From: Ehrlichia chaffeensis str. Arkansas | GTDB taxonomy: Bacteria; Pseudomonadota; Alphaproteobacteria; Rickettsiales; Anaplasmataceae | Length of the DNA stretch: 64,000 nucleotides | Direction of reading: 5' to 3' | Assembly (NCBI RefSeq): GCF_000013145.1 | Contig: NC_007799.1 | Location: 558,001 to 622,000 of the forward strand | Part shown: positions 49,522-59,692 of the stretch, in pieces | How the letters are laid out: every line of letters begins with the position of its first letter | Numbering within the stretch: position 1 is the stretch's first letter | Notes under the pieces: model-generated | What the model was told of the DNA's origin: nothing | What the model saw: only the letters and a program-made list of their open reading frames with translations | Databases searched by the model: none | Translations under genes and position numbers: made by a program

Positions 49522-50638
49522 TACTGAGAATTGAAGACTGAGTAGTTACTGATTCAGAAGTAACACTACTTAGAGATAATGTTGGGATATTTCCATTATT
49601 TCTCGGTAAAGTCTCTGCTACTGACTTGCTAGTATGACTTTTTAATACAATACTAGATTCACCATTTCTTTGACGTCGTGATAATACAGAATAATGTTCT
49701 TGTACACGAGAATCACCTATCCGCGTTACATAACACTCTCGTTGATGAGAATCATTTATTTTTACATGATACATTGAGTGATCAGACCTGTCTTTTGGTA
49801 TTACATAATGCTGTATAGATTGTTCAGAAACACTTATTGGCAAAACATAGTACTCACTCTCAACATTATTGATATCTACAACATAGGATGAGTCCACATT
49901 ATTGTTTCGTACTTTACAATGCATTTGTTGTGTAACATTACTTGTCGATGCAACATTATGTTCTAACTGCATAGAATTATCAGATAACGAATTACCATGC
50001 TCTTCACTATGGGTAACAGTATTTTGCCTAGAAGAGATATTTAATGATGATGATAATTGATTATTAAACGTTTTATTTTGTACATAATATAAAGTATTGT
50101 GTTTATCAAAAAATTTATAAAAATACATGTCACGGGAGTGATCTTCAGTAGGAATATTTGATACAACACGTTGTATGTAATGATCAGTAAATGTTACAGT
50201 AAACGCTTCTGTAAATTTTAAATTAACAAATCTACGATATCCTTGAATATCTCTACGAAATGCATGACCATAATCATATATAACATGTCCAATACAAGAT
50301 ACAGAACTTTTTGAAAATTGAAAACCTTTAAGTATATCATTAAAGCTTAAATTAGGACTAAATGGAATAATTAAAAATGATAATTCATTTCTATGCATAC
50401 CATAGAAAAAAACATAGTTATATACACCTAATGGATTTTCAACAAGATGAAAATCATCAAATTTAACACCAATTAACTCATCTAATCCATCACCACTATT
50501 TGTAGAATTATGTTCTAAAACACGATTCAAATCATCATTACATGTATAGTAAGTATTAAGTGATTTATTAAATTTACAATGGTCACTGACACATAAACAG
50601 TATTCTCCTGTTTTTAACTTTAGTAACGTGAGACTCAT
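49514..50638 (-). CDS. hypothetical protein of the LTLLKLKTG paralogue pair (A)
   Basis: A 374-residue protein, no known family. Residues 1-185 match the protein at 54626-55594: MSLTLLKLKTGEYCLC, LIGVKFDDFHLVEN, FFYGMHRNELSFL, LKGFQFSKSSVSCIG and FYKFFDKHNTLYY. The C-terminal half differs entirely: it is Ser/Asn/His-rich and contains imperfect repeats of the kind Y-V-(V/L/I/T)-x-x-x-(D/S) (SYVVDI, YYVLPI, HYVIPK, CYVTRI), ending in a Ser/Thr-rich tail. There is no signal peptide. The gene end is encoded within the 151-bp repeat. A conserved domain plus a variable disordered tail suggests a secreted or surface protein, but this is inference. Confidence 0.65.
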   Translation of the reverse strand: MSLTLLKLKTGEYCLCVSDHCKFNKSLNTYYTCNDDLNRVLEHNSTNSGDGLDELIGVKFDDFHLVENPLGVYNYVFFYGMHRNELSFLIIPFSPNLSFNDILKGFQFSKSSVSCIGHVIYDYGHAFRRDIQGYRRFVNLKFTEAFTVTFTDHYIQRVVSNIPTEDHSRDMYFYKFFDKHNTLYYVQNKTFNNQLSSSLNISSRQNTVTHSEEHGNSLSDNSMQLEHNVASTSNVTQQMHCKVRNNNVDSSYVVDINNVESEYYVLPISVSEQSIQHYVIPKDRSDHSMYHVKINDSHQRECYVTRIGDSRVQEHYSVLSRRQRNGESSIVLKSHTSKSVAETLPRNNGNIPTLSLSSVTSESVTTQSSILSSL

Positions 50639-50830
50639 AATATTTTTTTTATTTATTAATAGATATTAATAATATTATATAATTACTAAATAATATCAAT
50701 AATTATTAATTGTTTATTAATAAAAGTAGAATAACTAATATTTATTTTAATAATTTTTAGCATTAGTAAAAATAATAGATATTAAAATATTGTTTTATCC
50801 TAAATTGAACTTAGCATACATTGATCTATC

Positions 50831-51643
50831 TTATAACTGACAGTATGGACAAAAAAAAGTGCTTCTACCATTTTGCTTTATTACCAAAATAGAACTATTA
50901 CACTTATAACATTGTTGTCTTGTCCTGTTATATACCAAAAAATGATTTTGAAATGTTCCTCTTATTCCAAATGGTGATGTGTAATCTTTTATACTTGATC
51001 CACCATTTTCTATTGAATACAACAATATATTTTTAACTCCATCAATAATATTATTGCACTCTATTATTGATAAATCTTTTACAAACCTATTAGGTGCTAT
51101 TCCTGCTAAGAAAAGACTTTCTGTAGAATATATATTACCTATACCAGTAACAAACTTATTATTCATTAGCAAGGATTTTATAGTACACCTTTTGTTAGAA
51201 GTGTTATATAAATAATTAGTATTGAATTCATCAGATAGTGCATCAACACCAAAATTCTTAAAAAATTCTATATATTGACTATAAGTTAATAATATCACTA
51301 TTCCAAATCTTCTTGGATCATTAAAAATAAGCAAATTGTTATTGCTGAAATGAAAAATTACATGATTATGCTTTTTTTGTTTTATGTAGCTTTCACTATA
51401 AATCAAATTGCCACTCATACCTAAATGTATAACAAGGTAGTACTGATTACTAAGGACTAAAACAATGTACTTACCTTTTCGAAGTACTTGAAATACAGAA
51501 CTGTTTACAGCAATATCACATAGGTTTTGCGTGACTGGAACACGTAAGTCATACCTATTAACTTCTATATCTAATATAGTCTTACCTAGAATCTGACTAG
51601 ATAATGCTCTACAAACTATTTCTACTTCAGGTAGTTCTGGCAT
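50831..51643 (-). CDS. mutM: formamidopyrimidine-DNA glycosylase
   Basis: A base-excision repair glycosylase/AP-lyase that removes oxidised purines. The 270-residue protein begins MPELPEVEIVCRAL with catalytic Pro2 and Glu3, has the helix-two-turn-helix segment with NIYSTESLFLAGI, and a C-terminal zinc finger (CYKC ... CPYC). The length is normal. The start lies inside a small upstream reading frame (51627-51749), with a 17-bp overlap, suggesting coupling. Confidence 0.96.
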   Translation of the reverse strand: MPELPEVEIVCRALSSQILGKTILDIEVNRYDLRVPVTQNLCDIAVNSSVFQVLRKGKYIVLVLSNQYYLVIHLGMSGNLIYSESYIKQKKHNHVIFHFSNNNLLIFNDPRRFGIVILLTYSQYIEFFKNFGVDALSDEFNTNYLYNTSNKRCTIKSLLMNNKFVTGIGNIYSTESLFLAGIAPNRFVKDLSIIECNNIIDGVKNILLYSIENGGSSIKDYTSPFGIRGTFQNHFLVYNRTRQQCYKCNSSILVIKQNGRSTFFCPYCQL

Positions 51644-51749
51644 TTTTTACTTGACGCTGTTTATTTTTCCTACGTAGTAAATTAGCCTTTAGTGCGTTAG
51701 ATAATGCTTTATTTTTATCTTCATTTTTAATTTTTTTTGACTTATCCAT
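51627..51749 (-). CDS. small basic protein of 40 residues upstream of mutM
   Basis: An ATG at 51749 opens a 40-codon frame ending at TGA (51627-51629), overlapping the mutM start by 17 bp. The product is very basic, with the core ALSNALKANLLRRKNKQRQ, which resembles short Lys/Arg-rich proteins (ALRANLRRRKAQ-like) that I recall from other alphaproteobacteria, though I cannot name a family. It could be a real conserved small gene coupled to mutM or a chance frame. Confidence 0.5.
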   Translation of the reverse strand: MDKSKKIKNEDKNKALSNALKANLLRRKNKQRQVKNARTT

Positions 51750-51778
51750 AATAAAAAAATAAAATAAAACCTAATTAA

Positions 51779-51849
51779 GCCGTTATAGCTTAGTGGCAAA
51801 GCACATCATTGGTAATGATGAGACCTAAGTTCGATTCTTGGTAACGGCA
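51779..51849 (+). tRNA. tRNA-Thr (anticodon GGT)
   Basis: The acceptor stem is GCCGTTA/TAACGGC with discriminator A; the anticodon stem CATCA/TGATG encloses TTGGTAA with anticodon GGT; the T arm is CTAAG/CTTGG around TTCGATT; the D arm is short. CCA is not encoded. It is divergent from the small-protein/mutM pair. Confidence 0.95.
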
Positions 51850-52384
51850 CTCACTTATTAGCATATATATTTTTTACAAAATTGCAAACACTATAATATA
51901 GAGTGTACTTTCTCCATTTGTATAATCCTACAGTTCTTCAATTATAACAATACTGATAATTAACAAAAAGAACCCAATTATTTTATAAAGTAAATTTTTA
52001 TCTTTTTATATATTTGTATTATTGCTTCTCTCAGAATCACGATAACAACACTCTTTATCACAAAAATGGTAGATTATTTACTACATAACTACTTAAAAAA
52101 ATATACATAAAAATCTTATAATAAGTGATTATGGAATAACTATTGAAGAATTAAAAAATATTTTTTATACCATAAAATCTATCAAATCAGAACCTAACAG
52201 TAAAAGTTATAAATCCCATTATGATATTGCCTCTTTTAATAACATTTAGTTAATACATAAACCAATAATACTATATCAAAATTTACTTTACTGTTGCTGG
52301 TATTATAATTCGATACATCATTATATAATTACTTTACAAAAATGTTGAAATATAAAACAATTCTAGTTTTTATAAGATTTTTTT
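51850..52384. other. gene-free stretch between tRNA-Thr and gltX
   Basis: About 535 bp. An open stretch of roughly 45 codons, about 52115-52248 (GITIEELKNIFYTIKSIK...), ends at TAG and could be a gene remnant, but it has no start and matches nothing I know or anything else in the window. The rest is AT-rich without visible structure. Confidence 0.4.
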
Positions 52385-53794
52385 ATGTCACATAATGTAA
52401 TAACTCGATTTGCCCCTTCACCAACTGGACATTTACATTTAGGAGGAGCAAGAACAGCTCTATTCAACTGGCTATATGCTAAACATAACAATGGAAAATT
52501 TTTATTACGCATTGAAGATACTGATAAAAAAAGATCATCTAAAGAACTTATCGACTCTATTATTAATGCAATGTCTTGGTTAAAAATTCCTTATGATGGG
52601 GAAATAGTATTACAATCAAAAAATATATCTAGACATATTGAAATTGCAAATCAACTAATATTAAACAATAAAGCATATTACTGTTATTGTTCTGAGGAAG
52701 AAATAAATAAAGAAAAAGAAGAATTTAGTAAAAAGGGTTTATATTATAAACACAATTGTATATGGAAAAACAAAAATTTTACAATTGATAATCTTACTAG
52801 AGTCATTAGATTAAGAAGCCCTACTGAAGGTGTCACATCATTTGACGATAAAGTATATGGTAATATCACAGTAAGTAATACACAATTAGATGATATGGTT
52901 TTATTGCGTTCTGATAACACTCCTACATATCTCCTATCCGTAGTTGTAGATGACCATGACATGAATATTACTCATATTATTAGAGGAACAGACCATTTAA
53001 CAAATACAGCACGTCAATTATTAATATATAATGCATTAGAATGGAATCCTCCTAAATTTGCTCATATTCCATTGATACATGATGAAGATGGTAATAAATT
53101 ATCTAAAAGACATCAAGCAATTGGCATACATGAATATAAAAATTTAGGTATATTACCAGAAGCAATATCCAATTACTTGTTAAGAATGGGATGGAGTCAT
53201 GAAGATGATGAGATTATTAGTATGGATCAAGCAATAAAGTGGTTTTCTATAAAGAATATCGGACAATCTCCGGCAAGATTAGATAATAAAAAACTGGAAT
53301 TTTTAAACAATCACTATATCAGTCTTACTGAAGATGAAGTGATTCTGAATATGATTATTCCAATTATAGAAAAAAAGATAGGATATATGCTAAATGAAGT
53401 AAAAAAAGGATATTTATTAAAAGGATTATATGAACTAAAGAAAAGGACAAAAAATCTAGTAAATTTAGCAAACGAATCTTTGTTTTACGTTGAAGATGTA
53501 CCAATCTCTATTGATCAAGAAGCTAGTGCTATTATAAAAGATTATAAGCACGTGTTTTCTATATTATATAATAATTTATCAAGAATTTCAGAAAAAGAAT
53601 GGAATAACAGCATACTAACATCAACAATAAAAAACATTTCACAAAACTTAGATATAAAGATTAGTAACATCTATCATTGTCTGCGTGCATCTATTGTTGG
53701 AAGAATGAATGCTCCAAGTATTATTGAAATTATGATTAATCTTCAACAAGAAGAATGTCTAAAACGTATAAAGTATGCACAAAATATAGAATAA
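52385..53794 (+). CDS. gltX: glutamyl-tRNA synthetase
   Basis: A class I synthetase that charges tRNA-Glu, and in many alphaproteobacteria also tRNA-Gln for later amidation. The 469-residue protein has the HIGH-region variant APSPTGHLHLGGARTALFNW, the KMSKS-region KLSKRHQA, and the LLRIEDTD segment. The length is normal. Many alphaproteobacteria carry two gltX paralogues; only this one is in the window. It is solitary, 535 bp after tRNA-Thr. Confidence 0.95.
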   Translation: MSHNVITRFAPSPTGHLHLGGARTALFNWLYAKHNNGKFLLRIEDTDKKRSSKELIDSIINAMSWLKIPYDGEIVLQSKNISRHIEIANQLILNNKAYYCYCSEEEINKEKEEFSKKGLYYKHNCIWKNKNFTIDNLTRVIRLRSPTEGVTSFDDKVYGNITVSNTQLDDMVLLRSDNTPTYLLSVVVDDHDMNITHIIRGTDHLTNTARQLLIYNALEWNPPKFAHIPLIHDEDGNKLSKRHQAIGIHEYKNLGILPEAISNYLLRMGWSHEDDEIISMDQAIKWFSIKNIGQSPARLDNKKLEFLNNHYISLTEDEVILNMIIPIIEKKIGYMLNEVKKGYLLKGLYELKKRTKNLVNLANESLFYVEDVPISIDQEASAIIKDYKHVFSILYNNLSRISEKEWNNSILTSTIKNISQNLDIKISNIYHCLRASIVGRMNAPSIIEIMINLQQEECLKRIKYAQNIE

Positions 53795-53953
53795 GCTTCC
53801 TCATTATAATCTTGTACAAAATGCTACTTTAAATTATTGTCTAGAATAACTTATTTATAAAAATAATACATAACTTACATAAAATACAATTTTTGCATAG
53901 CACATAAGTATGCTATTAAAAGATTACATGTTGTAAAAAATTAATATAGTATT

Positions 53954-54428
53954 TTATTAAATCTTCTAATATCGGAAGTTTACAAGTAGGATTGACAAGT
54001 CCTGTTTCACAAAAAATGAAACTTTCATCTTCAGATATATCAGTAGCTTCGGTGGTGTTACTGGAAGTTGGTTGTAATATGTTAATCTAAGAACTAACAA
54101 TTCTAATTTTTCCTATGGACGCAATAAAGAAGATTTCATACCAGGTCTATATATTGCTTATCACGGATCTGCTATTCCAGTAATTAGTTATTATTCTCCA
54201 CAAATCAAGGAAATAAAGCTTGGATTGAGTTATATTCCAAAGATAAGATTCAGAATATTGCAAATGATATCAAATCCCATATGTATAAAAATATTGTTAG
54301 TGTAGGAGTCAAATATCAAAATCAGTTATCATCTGGTATTGATTATTCTATATCAGGAGTTGTTGAACATGCTGTAAATGATCTGTTACCTACCAGTAGT
54401 CAGCAGCAACAGGTTCAATATAATAATT
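53954..54428 (+). pseudogene. partial copy of the porin-like gene (middle portion)
   Basis: This matches about 41430-41905 of the porin-like gene reversed: SSNIGSLQVGLTSPVSQKMK is readable, then a single-base deletion (GCTTCGGTGG for GCTTCAGGTGG) breaks the frame, and further stops and small indels follow. The similarity ends at CAGGTTCAATATAATAATT. The remaining DNA at 53795-53953 and 54429-54625 holds nothing recognisable. Confidence 0.9.
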
Positions 54429-54625
54429 GAACTATAAAAAAAGTTCTAATGACGCTAATTACACAAGTTTCAAAAATCTATAATACAAGAAAATTATAAA
54501 CGCATAAAAATGAATGTATGTATAGAAATAATAATTAATAAATATTAATAAATAAAAAAATTATTAACATTTTATATAAAATATATTAATTTACTTTAAA
54601 TGTATTAATATATATTAAAAATCTT

Positions 54626-55594
54626 ATGAATCTAACATTATTAAAATTGAAAACAGGAAAATATATTTTATGTGATATTTATGAATTTCATGAATATGAT
54701 TTAGACAGTGATTTCACTAACGATCACTATACACTAGATCATTTTATCGGGATGAAATTTGAAGATTGTTATTTCATTGAAAATACACTGTCCAAGTATT
54801 ATTACGCTTTTTTTTATGGTATGCATAAAAATAATTTATTATTTTTGGCTATACGAATTAATAGAAATATAAGTAATAATCAGCTGCTTAAAAGTTTTCA
54901 ATTTTCAGAACGTTCCATTTGTTGCTTTGGTATTGCAACTCACATTCATGACTTAGATATTAAAAAAAGTATGCATCAATATTACCATTTTATACGTCAC
55001 GAAAACCCTACTATTCAATTTACAAGATTATTTACTGTAGTAGCAGTTTCTCATTATATAAAGTGTAGCATGTTACAATCCATTTATGATGACAATAATC
55101 AGAATAGTACTTATAGTATATGCGTTTATAATTTTTTTGATAAAGAAGGTAAGATATATTATCAACAATACGAACATCATACTGCATATCCATTATATAT
55201 TTTGTTAAACTTTGAAAAAAATATAATTATCTGTGATAATGCACTGGGTGGTTTAAGAAGATATAAAAATTACACATGTCACAATGTAAAATATGGAGGA
55301 CAGTGTAAAGGAAACATAGGATATTTTCTTGAAAAATCAACGAATACTTTTATGTGTGTAGAGCATGATGATATATTAGAGAGTAATCAATTATCATATT
55401 CCACTAAAGTAGCTACTTCTAGTCAACAGGAATACCATCCTCTATTACCATCTACAAGTGAAGTTGAAGTACCACAAATTAACCATGATGGATTAGAAGA
55501 TGACATTTCACCAAGAAATAACGAAAGCGCTCCAGGGTTATTTGTTCACAATACTGATCTTGAACCATTAACCGTTAAATTTCCATTCAGATAG
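54626..55594 (+). CDS. hypothetical protein of the LTLLKLKTG paralogue pair (B)
   Basis: A 322-residue protein, no known family. The first 190 residues match the gene at 49514-50638: MNLTLLKLKTGKYILC, FIGMKFEDCYFIEN, FFYGMHKNNLLFL, LLKSFQFSERSICCFG and VYNFFDKEGKIYY. The C-terminal third differs: it includes a Cys-containing segment (YTCHNVKYGGQCKGN) and a polar tail ending DLEPLTVKFPFR. It has no signal peptide and lies on the opposite strand from its paralogue. The short basic tail with an EPL motif resembles the ends of two proteins in the cluster downstream. Confidence 0.65.
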   Translation: MNLTLLKLKTGKYILCDIYEFHEYDLDSDFTNDHYTLDHFIGMKFEDCYFIENTLSKYYYAFFYGMHKNNLLFLAIRINRNISNNQLLKSFQFSERSICCFGIATHIHDLDIKKSMHQYYHFIRHENPTIQFTRLFTVVAVSHYIKCSMLQSIYDDNNQNSTYSICVYNFFDKEGKIYYQQYEHHTAYPLYILLNFEKNIIICDNALGGLRRYKNYTCHNVKYGGQCKGNIGYFLEKSTNTFMCVEHDDILESNQLSYSTKVATSSQQEYHPLLPSTSEVEVPQINHDGLEDDISPRNNESAPGLFVHNTDLEPLTVKFPFR

Positions 55595-56420
55595 GTATGT
55601 ATATTAATATTCCGTTTATTGTTACAATACAGTACTATAATTAGTATTACTATAAAAACTATAATTAATAATATTAAAGTTATTGCTGTGCCGCATTGAT
55701 CTTGATATTACTGTATTTAAGTTATGTAATAATAAGCAGTAAAATTGTACAATAGAATATGAAAATCATGATATATAGCAATAACCATAATTTTTTAATG
55801 TATAAAAAATTCAGAGTGCTTTTTGCAATTGTTGGGATAAAGTATCAGTTATTAAATAATATTGTTATGTATGATGGACATAGATGTTTTATTGGTTATA
55901 TGAAATCTAAAAACAATATTAATTTTTTAATAGATTAGATAGTAAAATAGCAAATCAGTTTTATAAATATATAATTTTGAATCCCAATCAGCATACCCTT
56001 ACTTTATTATAAAAGTAAAGAGACAGTAAAGTTACAGCAATAGTATACTATTTAAAGAGAATAATGCTTCTTAATTAAAGAACAGTTTATAATATAAAAA
56101 ATAACTAAACTAAGATTACTACTATAAATGAATGTTTTTATTTAAGTATTTATCTGGTAATAAGTATAAGTAATATATAATTATATATTAATTTTTTAAG
56201 TAAAAATTAAACAATAGAAATATAAAGATTTATTAAAATATTATAAAGATAAGTGCCTATATTAATATAATAATATACATTTAAAATGTAAGATAGCAGC
56301 TGTATATACTATACTGATAATAAACTACAAATAATTGATACTAGTTGCAATACTTGCAATACTACTGACAATTAGTATATAATTACTAGTGTATTTTCAT
56401 GTGTTTAATGGTTATAAATT
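55595..56420. other. long intergenic stretch with one short open frame
   Basis: About 830 bp. The only clear coding candidate is a 59-codon frame at 55759-55938 (ATG to TAG) with a hydrophobic segment VLFAIVGIKYQLLNNIVMY. It has no recognisable relatives and a weak context, so I do not call it a gene. No gene fragment, RNA or repeat is visible in the rest. Confidence 0.4.
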
Positions 56421-57326
56421 ATGTTAGCAAAATTACCAAAAGTGTCAAAAAGTAAATCACAGGAGCAAAATGAACCGTGGCAACAAAATGAAACACCGGA
56501 ACAAATAAAACAACGAGTCCAGAATATCATATCAAGTCCAGGTGTAGATAATGATGATGCAGAATTAATATGCAATATGATAGATAAGAATCACGTACAA
56601 GATCTACTGTATTTACGTTATTATGTACAAAATTTAAAAAACGATCCAAGAATGAAATTAAAATCTATAAGGTGTGTGGGTAATACTAATTCTAACACTG
56701 GAGAACTTACCTTATATATTGGAGATAGGAAGAAAATACCAGTAATACCACATGGAACATCTATTTTTAGAGTAACTGTTAATATATTAAATAATGCACT
56801 TAACGACAACCCATTTCTTAAGGAACTTAATGTAATATCAAACAACAACGATTCTTCATGTTTTGATTTATATTGTCTTGTACTCGCAACAAACATGACC
56901 AATTTTAAATGTTCTACCCAAAGTAAAGGTAATAATGACTTTCTGGAGTTTAGTGAATTAATGCTTGTCCATCCACAGTCTGGAAAAGACGGTAAACATT
57001 TAACTCCACATTTCGAGGAGAAATATTTAGCAATGCTTGGATTTCATGTATGTTTAGAGCCTATTGTTCTTAAAACAGACGAACAAGAAGCATCTGAATG
57101 TGATGAAGGGGCTTCTCCTACTAAATCTCCTTATGCATCTAATGACAGCATTGCTTCTAGTTATAGTACATCTTCTTCTTTAGAAACAGTAGGTATGTCA
57201 GAGGAAGAAGATACAGATTTAAATCCATTAACTCCTTCACCACATGTCTTGGGACCATCACTTTATGAACCTATGTTCTTTCCAGATACACCAGGAACAC
57301 CTAAAACATCTAGAAGAAGTAAGTAA
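56421..57326 (+). CDS. C-x-G-x-T cluster protein 1, hypothetical
   Basis: A 301-residue soluble protein and first of four same-strand paralogues. The core has RCVGNT (about 84-89), L-T-L-Y-I, and TSIFRVTV (S114, F116), matching the pattern of the other members. It carries a longer polar N-terminus (Gln/Lys-rich, 1-40) and a Ser/Pro/Thr-rich acidic tail with YEPMF, ending in a basic run (TSRRSK). No known domain, signal peptide or membrane helix. A candidate secreted protein; function unknown. Confidence 0.6.
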   Translation: MLAKLPKVSKSKSQEQNEPWQQNETPEQIKQRVQNIISSPGVDNDDAELICNMIDKNHVQDLLYLRYYVQNLKNDPRMKLKSIRCVGNTNSNTGELTLYIGDRKKIPVIPHGTSIFRVTVNILNNALNDNPFLKELNVISNNNDSSCFDLYCLVLATNMTNFKCSTQSKGNNDFLEFSELMLVHPQSGKDGKHLTPHFEEKYLAMLGFHVCLEPIVLKTDEQEASECDEGASPTKSPYASNDSIASSYSTSSSLETVGMSEEEDTDLNPLTPSPHVLGPSLYEPMFFPDTPGTPKTSRRSK

Positions 57327-57877
57327 ACCATACCAGTAATTACTTAACATAAAGTATAGAATATGTGTATTTAATAATACTATTTTACTCATCAATACTC
57401 TGTAAATTTTACTATTATAAAAAGCTTACTACATGCAAAAAAGTACATGTTAAATCTGAATCAGAAGAATTAGAGTATTAGCTATAATAAATACAGTATG
57501 TGATATTTATTTGATATATGTATTTTAAGCTAATACAATCTTCTGTAGGTACACCAAAAAAGTACTAGTAATCTATTGTAAAGTACAAGTTAAAGAAGTA
57601 ATACATACTTAAACTAAAAGGTTTACATTTTTTACCACATATCTTTGCTAAAAAATAAAAACATATCTCTAGATATAGTATTTCTAGCTTACTTTATTAA
57701 GCACTTGTAATTTGGATCACATGTAGATTTTTCTTGCAAAAAATAAAAACTACATTATACAAGCTAGGTAGAAATACATTATTTACAATACAGGAATATT
57801 AGTGTTTAAGCTTTTCATACACTGTATTTTCTACAGCTGCCCTAGCTCCAGAACTTACTAATTTATCTTTATATGAG

Positions 57878-58034
57878 ATGAAAAATGATTTATTATGCAG
57901 ACATTTGAAGAGGACACTTGAATTTTAATCTTATCAAAATAAATCAAGCATCATGTATAGGTAATATACTACTCAACAGTTTCTATTACAAGTACATATT
58001 TCAAAAACACTACTTCATGGAAATTAGCATTTGA
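57878..58034 (+). pseudogene. decayed member of the C-x-G-x-T family
   Basis: After an ATG at 57878 the frame reads M-K-N-D-L-L-C-R, matching the HLCRK/VLCRN start of two cluster members. A stop and frameshift follow. In another frame SCIGN (cf. YCIGNT) appears at the expected distance and runs to a stop at 58034. The preceding 57327-57877 has no recognisable gene. Confidence 0.55.
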
Positions 58035-58138
58035 ACTTACATGCTCAATATTTATCTAAATAAACGTTGCACGCCATCCAGGCTAGTAACAAATGAATTC
58101 ATATTTAGCAAGATTAATAAAAAGAACAAAGTTACTTT

Positions 58139-58262
58139 GAGAAAAAAAAAAGCAGCCTAATAAGAACTTAATGTCTACATTTGAGAAAAAGCAGCTTAAT
58201 AAGAACTTAGCGTGTACATTTTAGGAAAAAAGCATCTTAATATGAACTTAATATGTACATCA
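58139..58262 (-). repeat. three units of the 40-bp repeat, inverted array
   Basis: Three units of about 39-45 bp (pattern GAGAAAAAGCAGCTTAATAA then GAACTTA..GTGTACATTT). Their reverse complement resembles the 40-bp units at 60369-60630 (ATGTACAC.TTAA.TTC.TA, then .GCTTTTTTCT), so the two arrays face each other across the two genes between them. Confidence 0.75.
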
Positions 58263-58344
58263 AGTGCTCTTTTACATTTATTAGTAGATAAGATAAAGTT
58301 ACAATATTTTTTACTAATAAAATTATATAATCCTGCACAAAAAA

Positions 58345-58464
58345 ATCAATGCTGTTGATCAATTCTTCAAACATAGAGAAGTCACATTTACTAAGTTAAA
58401 TACAGAACTTATACTATGCCGTGAATTATTAGATGAATACGAAACATTAACTGAAATACTATAA
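58345..58464 (+). pseudogene. short coding-like remnant
   Basis: An open stretch of about 38 codons (AVDQFFKHREVTF...LCRELLDEYETLTEIL) ends at TAA. It lacks a start and has no known relative. Its amino-acid composition looks protein-like, so it may be the end of a lost gene. 58465-58874 contains no further recognisable sequence. Confidence 0.3.
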
Positions 58465-58874
58465 AATGACTACGTTTATTACTTCTGAAAAAGAGGAAAG
58501 AAAATGTTGTTTCCCACGTTATAAACCAACAAAAAATGTTAAACCATAAAGTACATCATAAGAAAGCTTATTAAGTGCAAATGCTAAATGCAGATGAAGC
58601 TCAACTATAAAATATTAATGTACCAATATCAGAAGATAATCAGTATTATTACTTACTGGCCTTCTCAGAAGATAAGTTAGTGTTTTACTTCTTCATCTTT
58701 AGTATGTGTAGAAGGTATAAATGTCCAACATTATAGGCAAAAAATATTGTAGTATTTCAATACCAAAATTAATATTTATTAAGATATAATTTAATATTAA
58801 AAATTATTAAAAATATTTATTGTAATATAGTTAATTTTATTTATTATTTAAATAAAATAAATTAATTAAATATT

Positions 58875-59564
58875 ATGCAAAGTTTAGATATTAAAAAATT
58901 TGTTAATGGACATTTATGCAGAAAAGCAGATGCCCTCTCTTTTATTTATCAAAAATGTTACTGTATAGGTCATACCCCAGAAGACAGTGATACATTAACA
59001 ATACATCTTTCCAAAACCCATAAAAGCAAAAAAAAAGTGGTGCCATCTAAGAATTCCTTATTTGTATTAAATGTTGAATATCCTGTTGCGATGATGAAAC
59101 AATTGCGACATATGAATTTTCTAACATTATCAAAAGATGAAATGGGAAAAAATGTTATAGATGCAAAACTTTATATTTTTGTCAAACAATGTAATCTTAA
59201 AAAATTCATGAAAGAAGTATTAAATAACAATAAACCAGGATCTACTGTAACACCATCTGAATATGGTAGCGTTGTCTATACAGTATTATGTAATAATAAG
59301 CTTTTTGAAGATTTTAATGAACATAATGCTTTAAGCACAATTTCAAAGATGGCATTAACAAATACACGAGAATTTCCTGCTTTTAAGTTTATACCTAAAG
59401 TTGGTATCGCCCGGAAATTACTACATGCTATAGGATGTGTTTCACAAAATGATGAACCTTTAACCTCAACAACAATTGGCACTCAAGAAGAAGAATCAGT
59501 ACCTACATTAGATTGTCTATCAACAGAACCAATTTATGAGCCTTTACAAACACATAATAAATAA
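58875..59564 (+). CDS. C-x-G-x-T cluster protein 2, hypothetical
   Basis: A 229-residue soluble protein. It has the family core HLCRK (13-17), YCIGHT (29-34), L-T-I-H-L, VPSKNSLFVL (S61, F63), AKLYIFVKQCNLKKF and EYGSVVY. The C-terminus is acidic then ends YEPLQTHNK. It has no signal peptide or membrane helix and no known domain. It lies 128 bp before cluster protein 3. Family membership is seen by aligning motifs; function is unknown. Confidence 0.65.
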   Translation: MQSLDIKKFVNGHLCRKADALSFIYQKCYCIGHTPEDSDTLTIHLSKTHKSKKKVVPSKNSLFVLNVEYPVAMMKQLRHMNFLTLSKDEMGKNVIDAKLYIFVKQCNLKKFMKEVLNNNKPGSTVTPSEYGSVVYTVLCNNKLFEDFNEHNALSTISKMALTNTREFPAFKFIPKVGIARKLLHAIGCVSQNDEPLTSTTIGTQEEESVPTLDCLSTEPIYEPLQTHNK

Positions 59565-59692
59565 TATATCATACACATTTTATAATATATTAAATGTACA
59601 TATACCATTCTTTAATTTTCCTTAAATAATAGTATTATTACAGATTTATTATAAAATTTATTATAAAAACGTGTTTTTTAACGGTAAATCAT

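Noticed and set aside
55759-55938. 59-codon frame in the 826-bp gap after the 54.6 kb gene
   Set aside because: It has no ribosome binding site or relatives; frames of this length are not rare even in this AT-rich DNA, so it is mentioned only as part of the gap.
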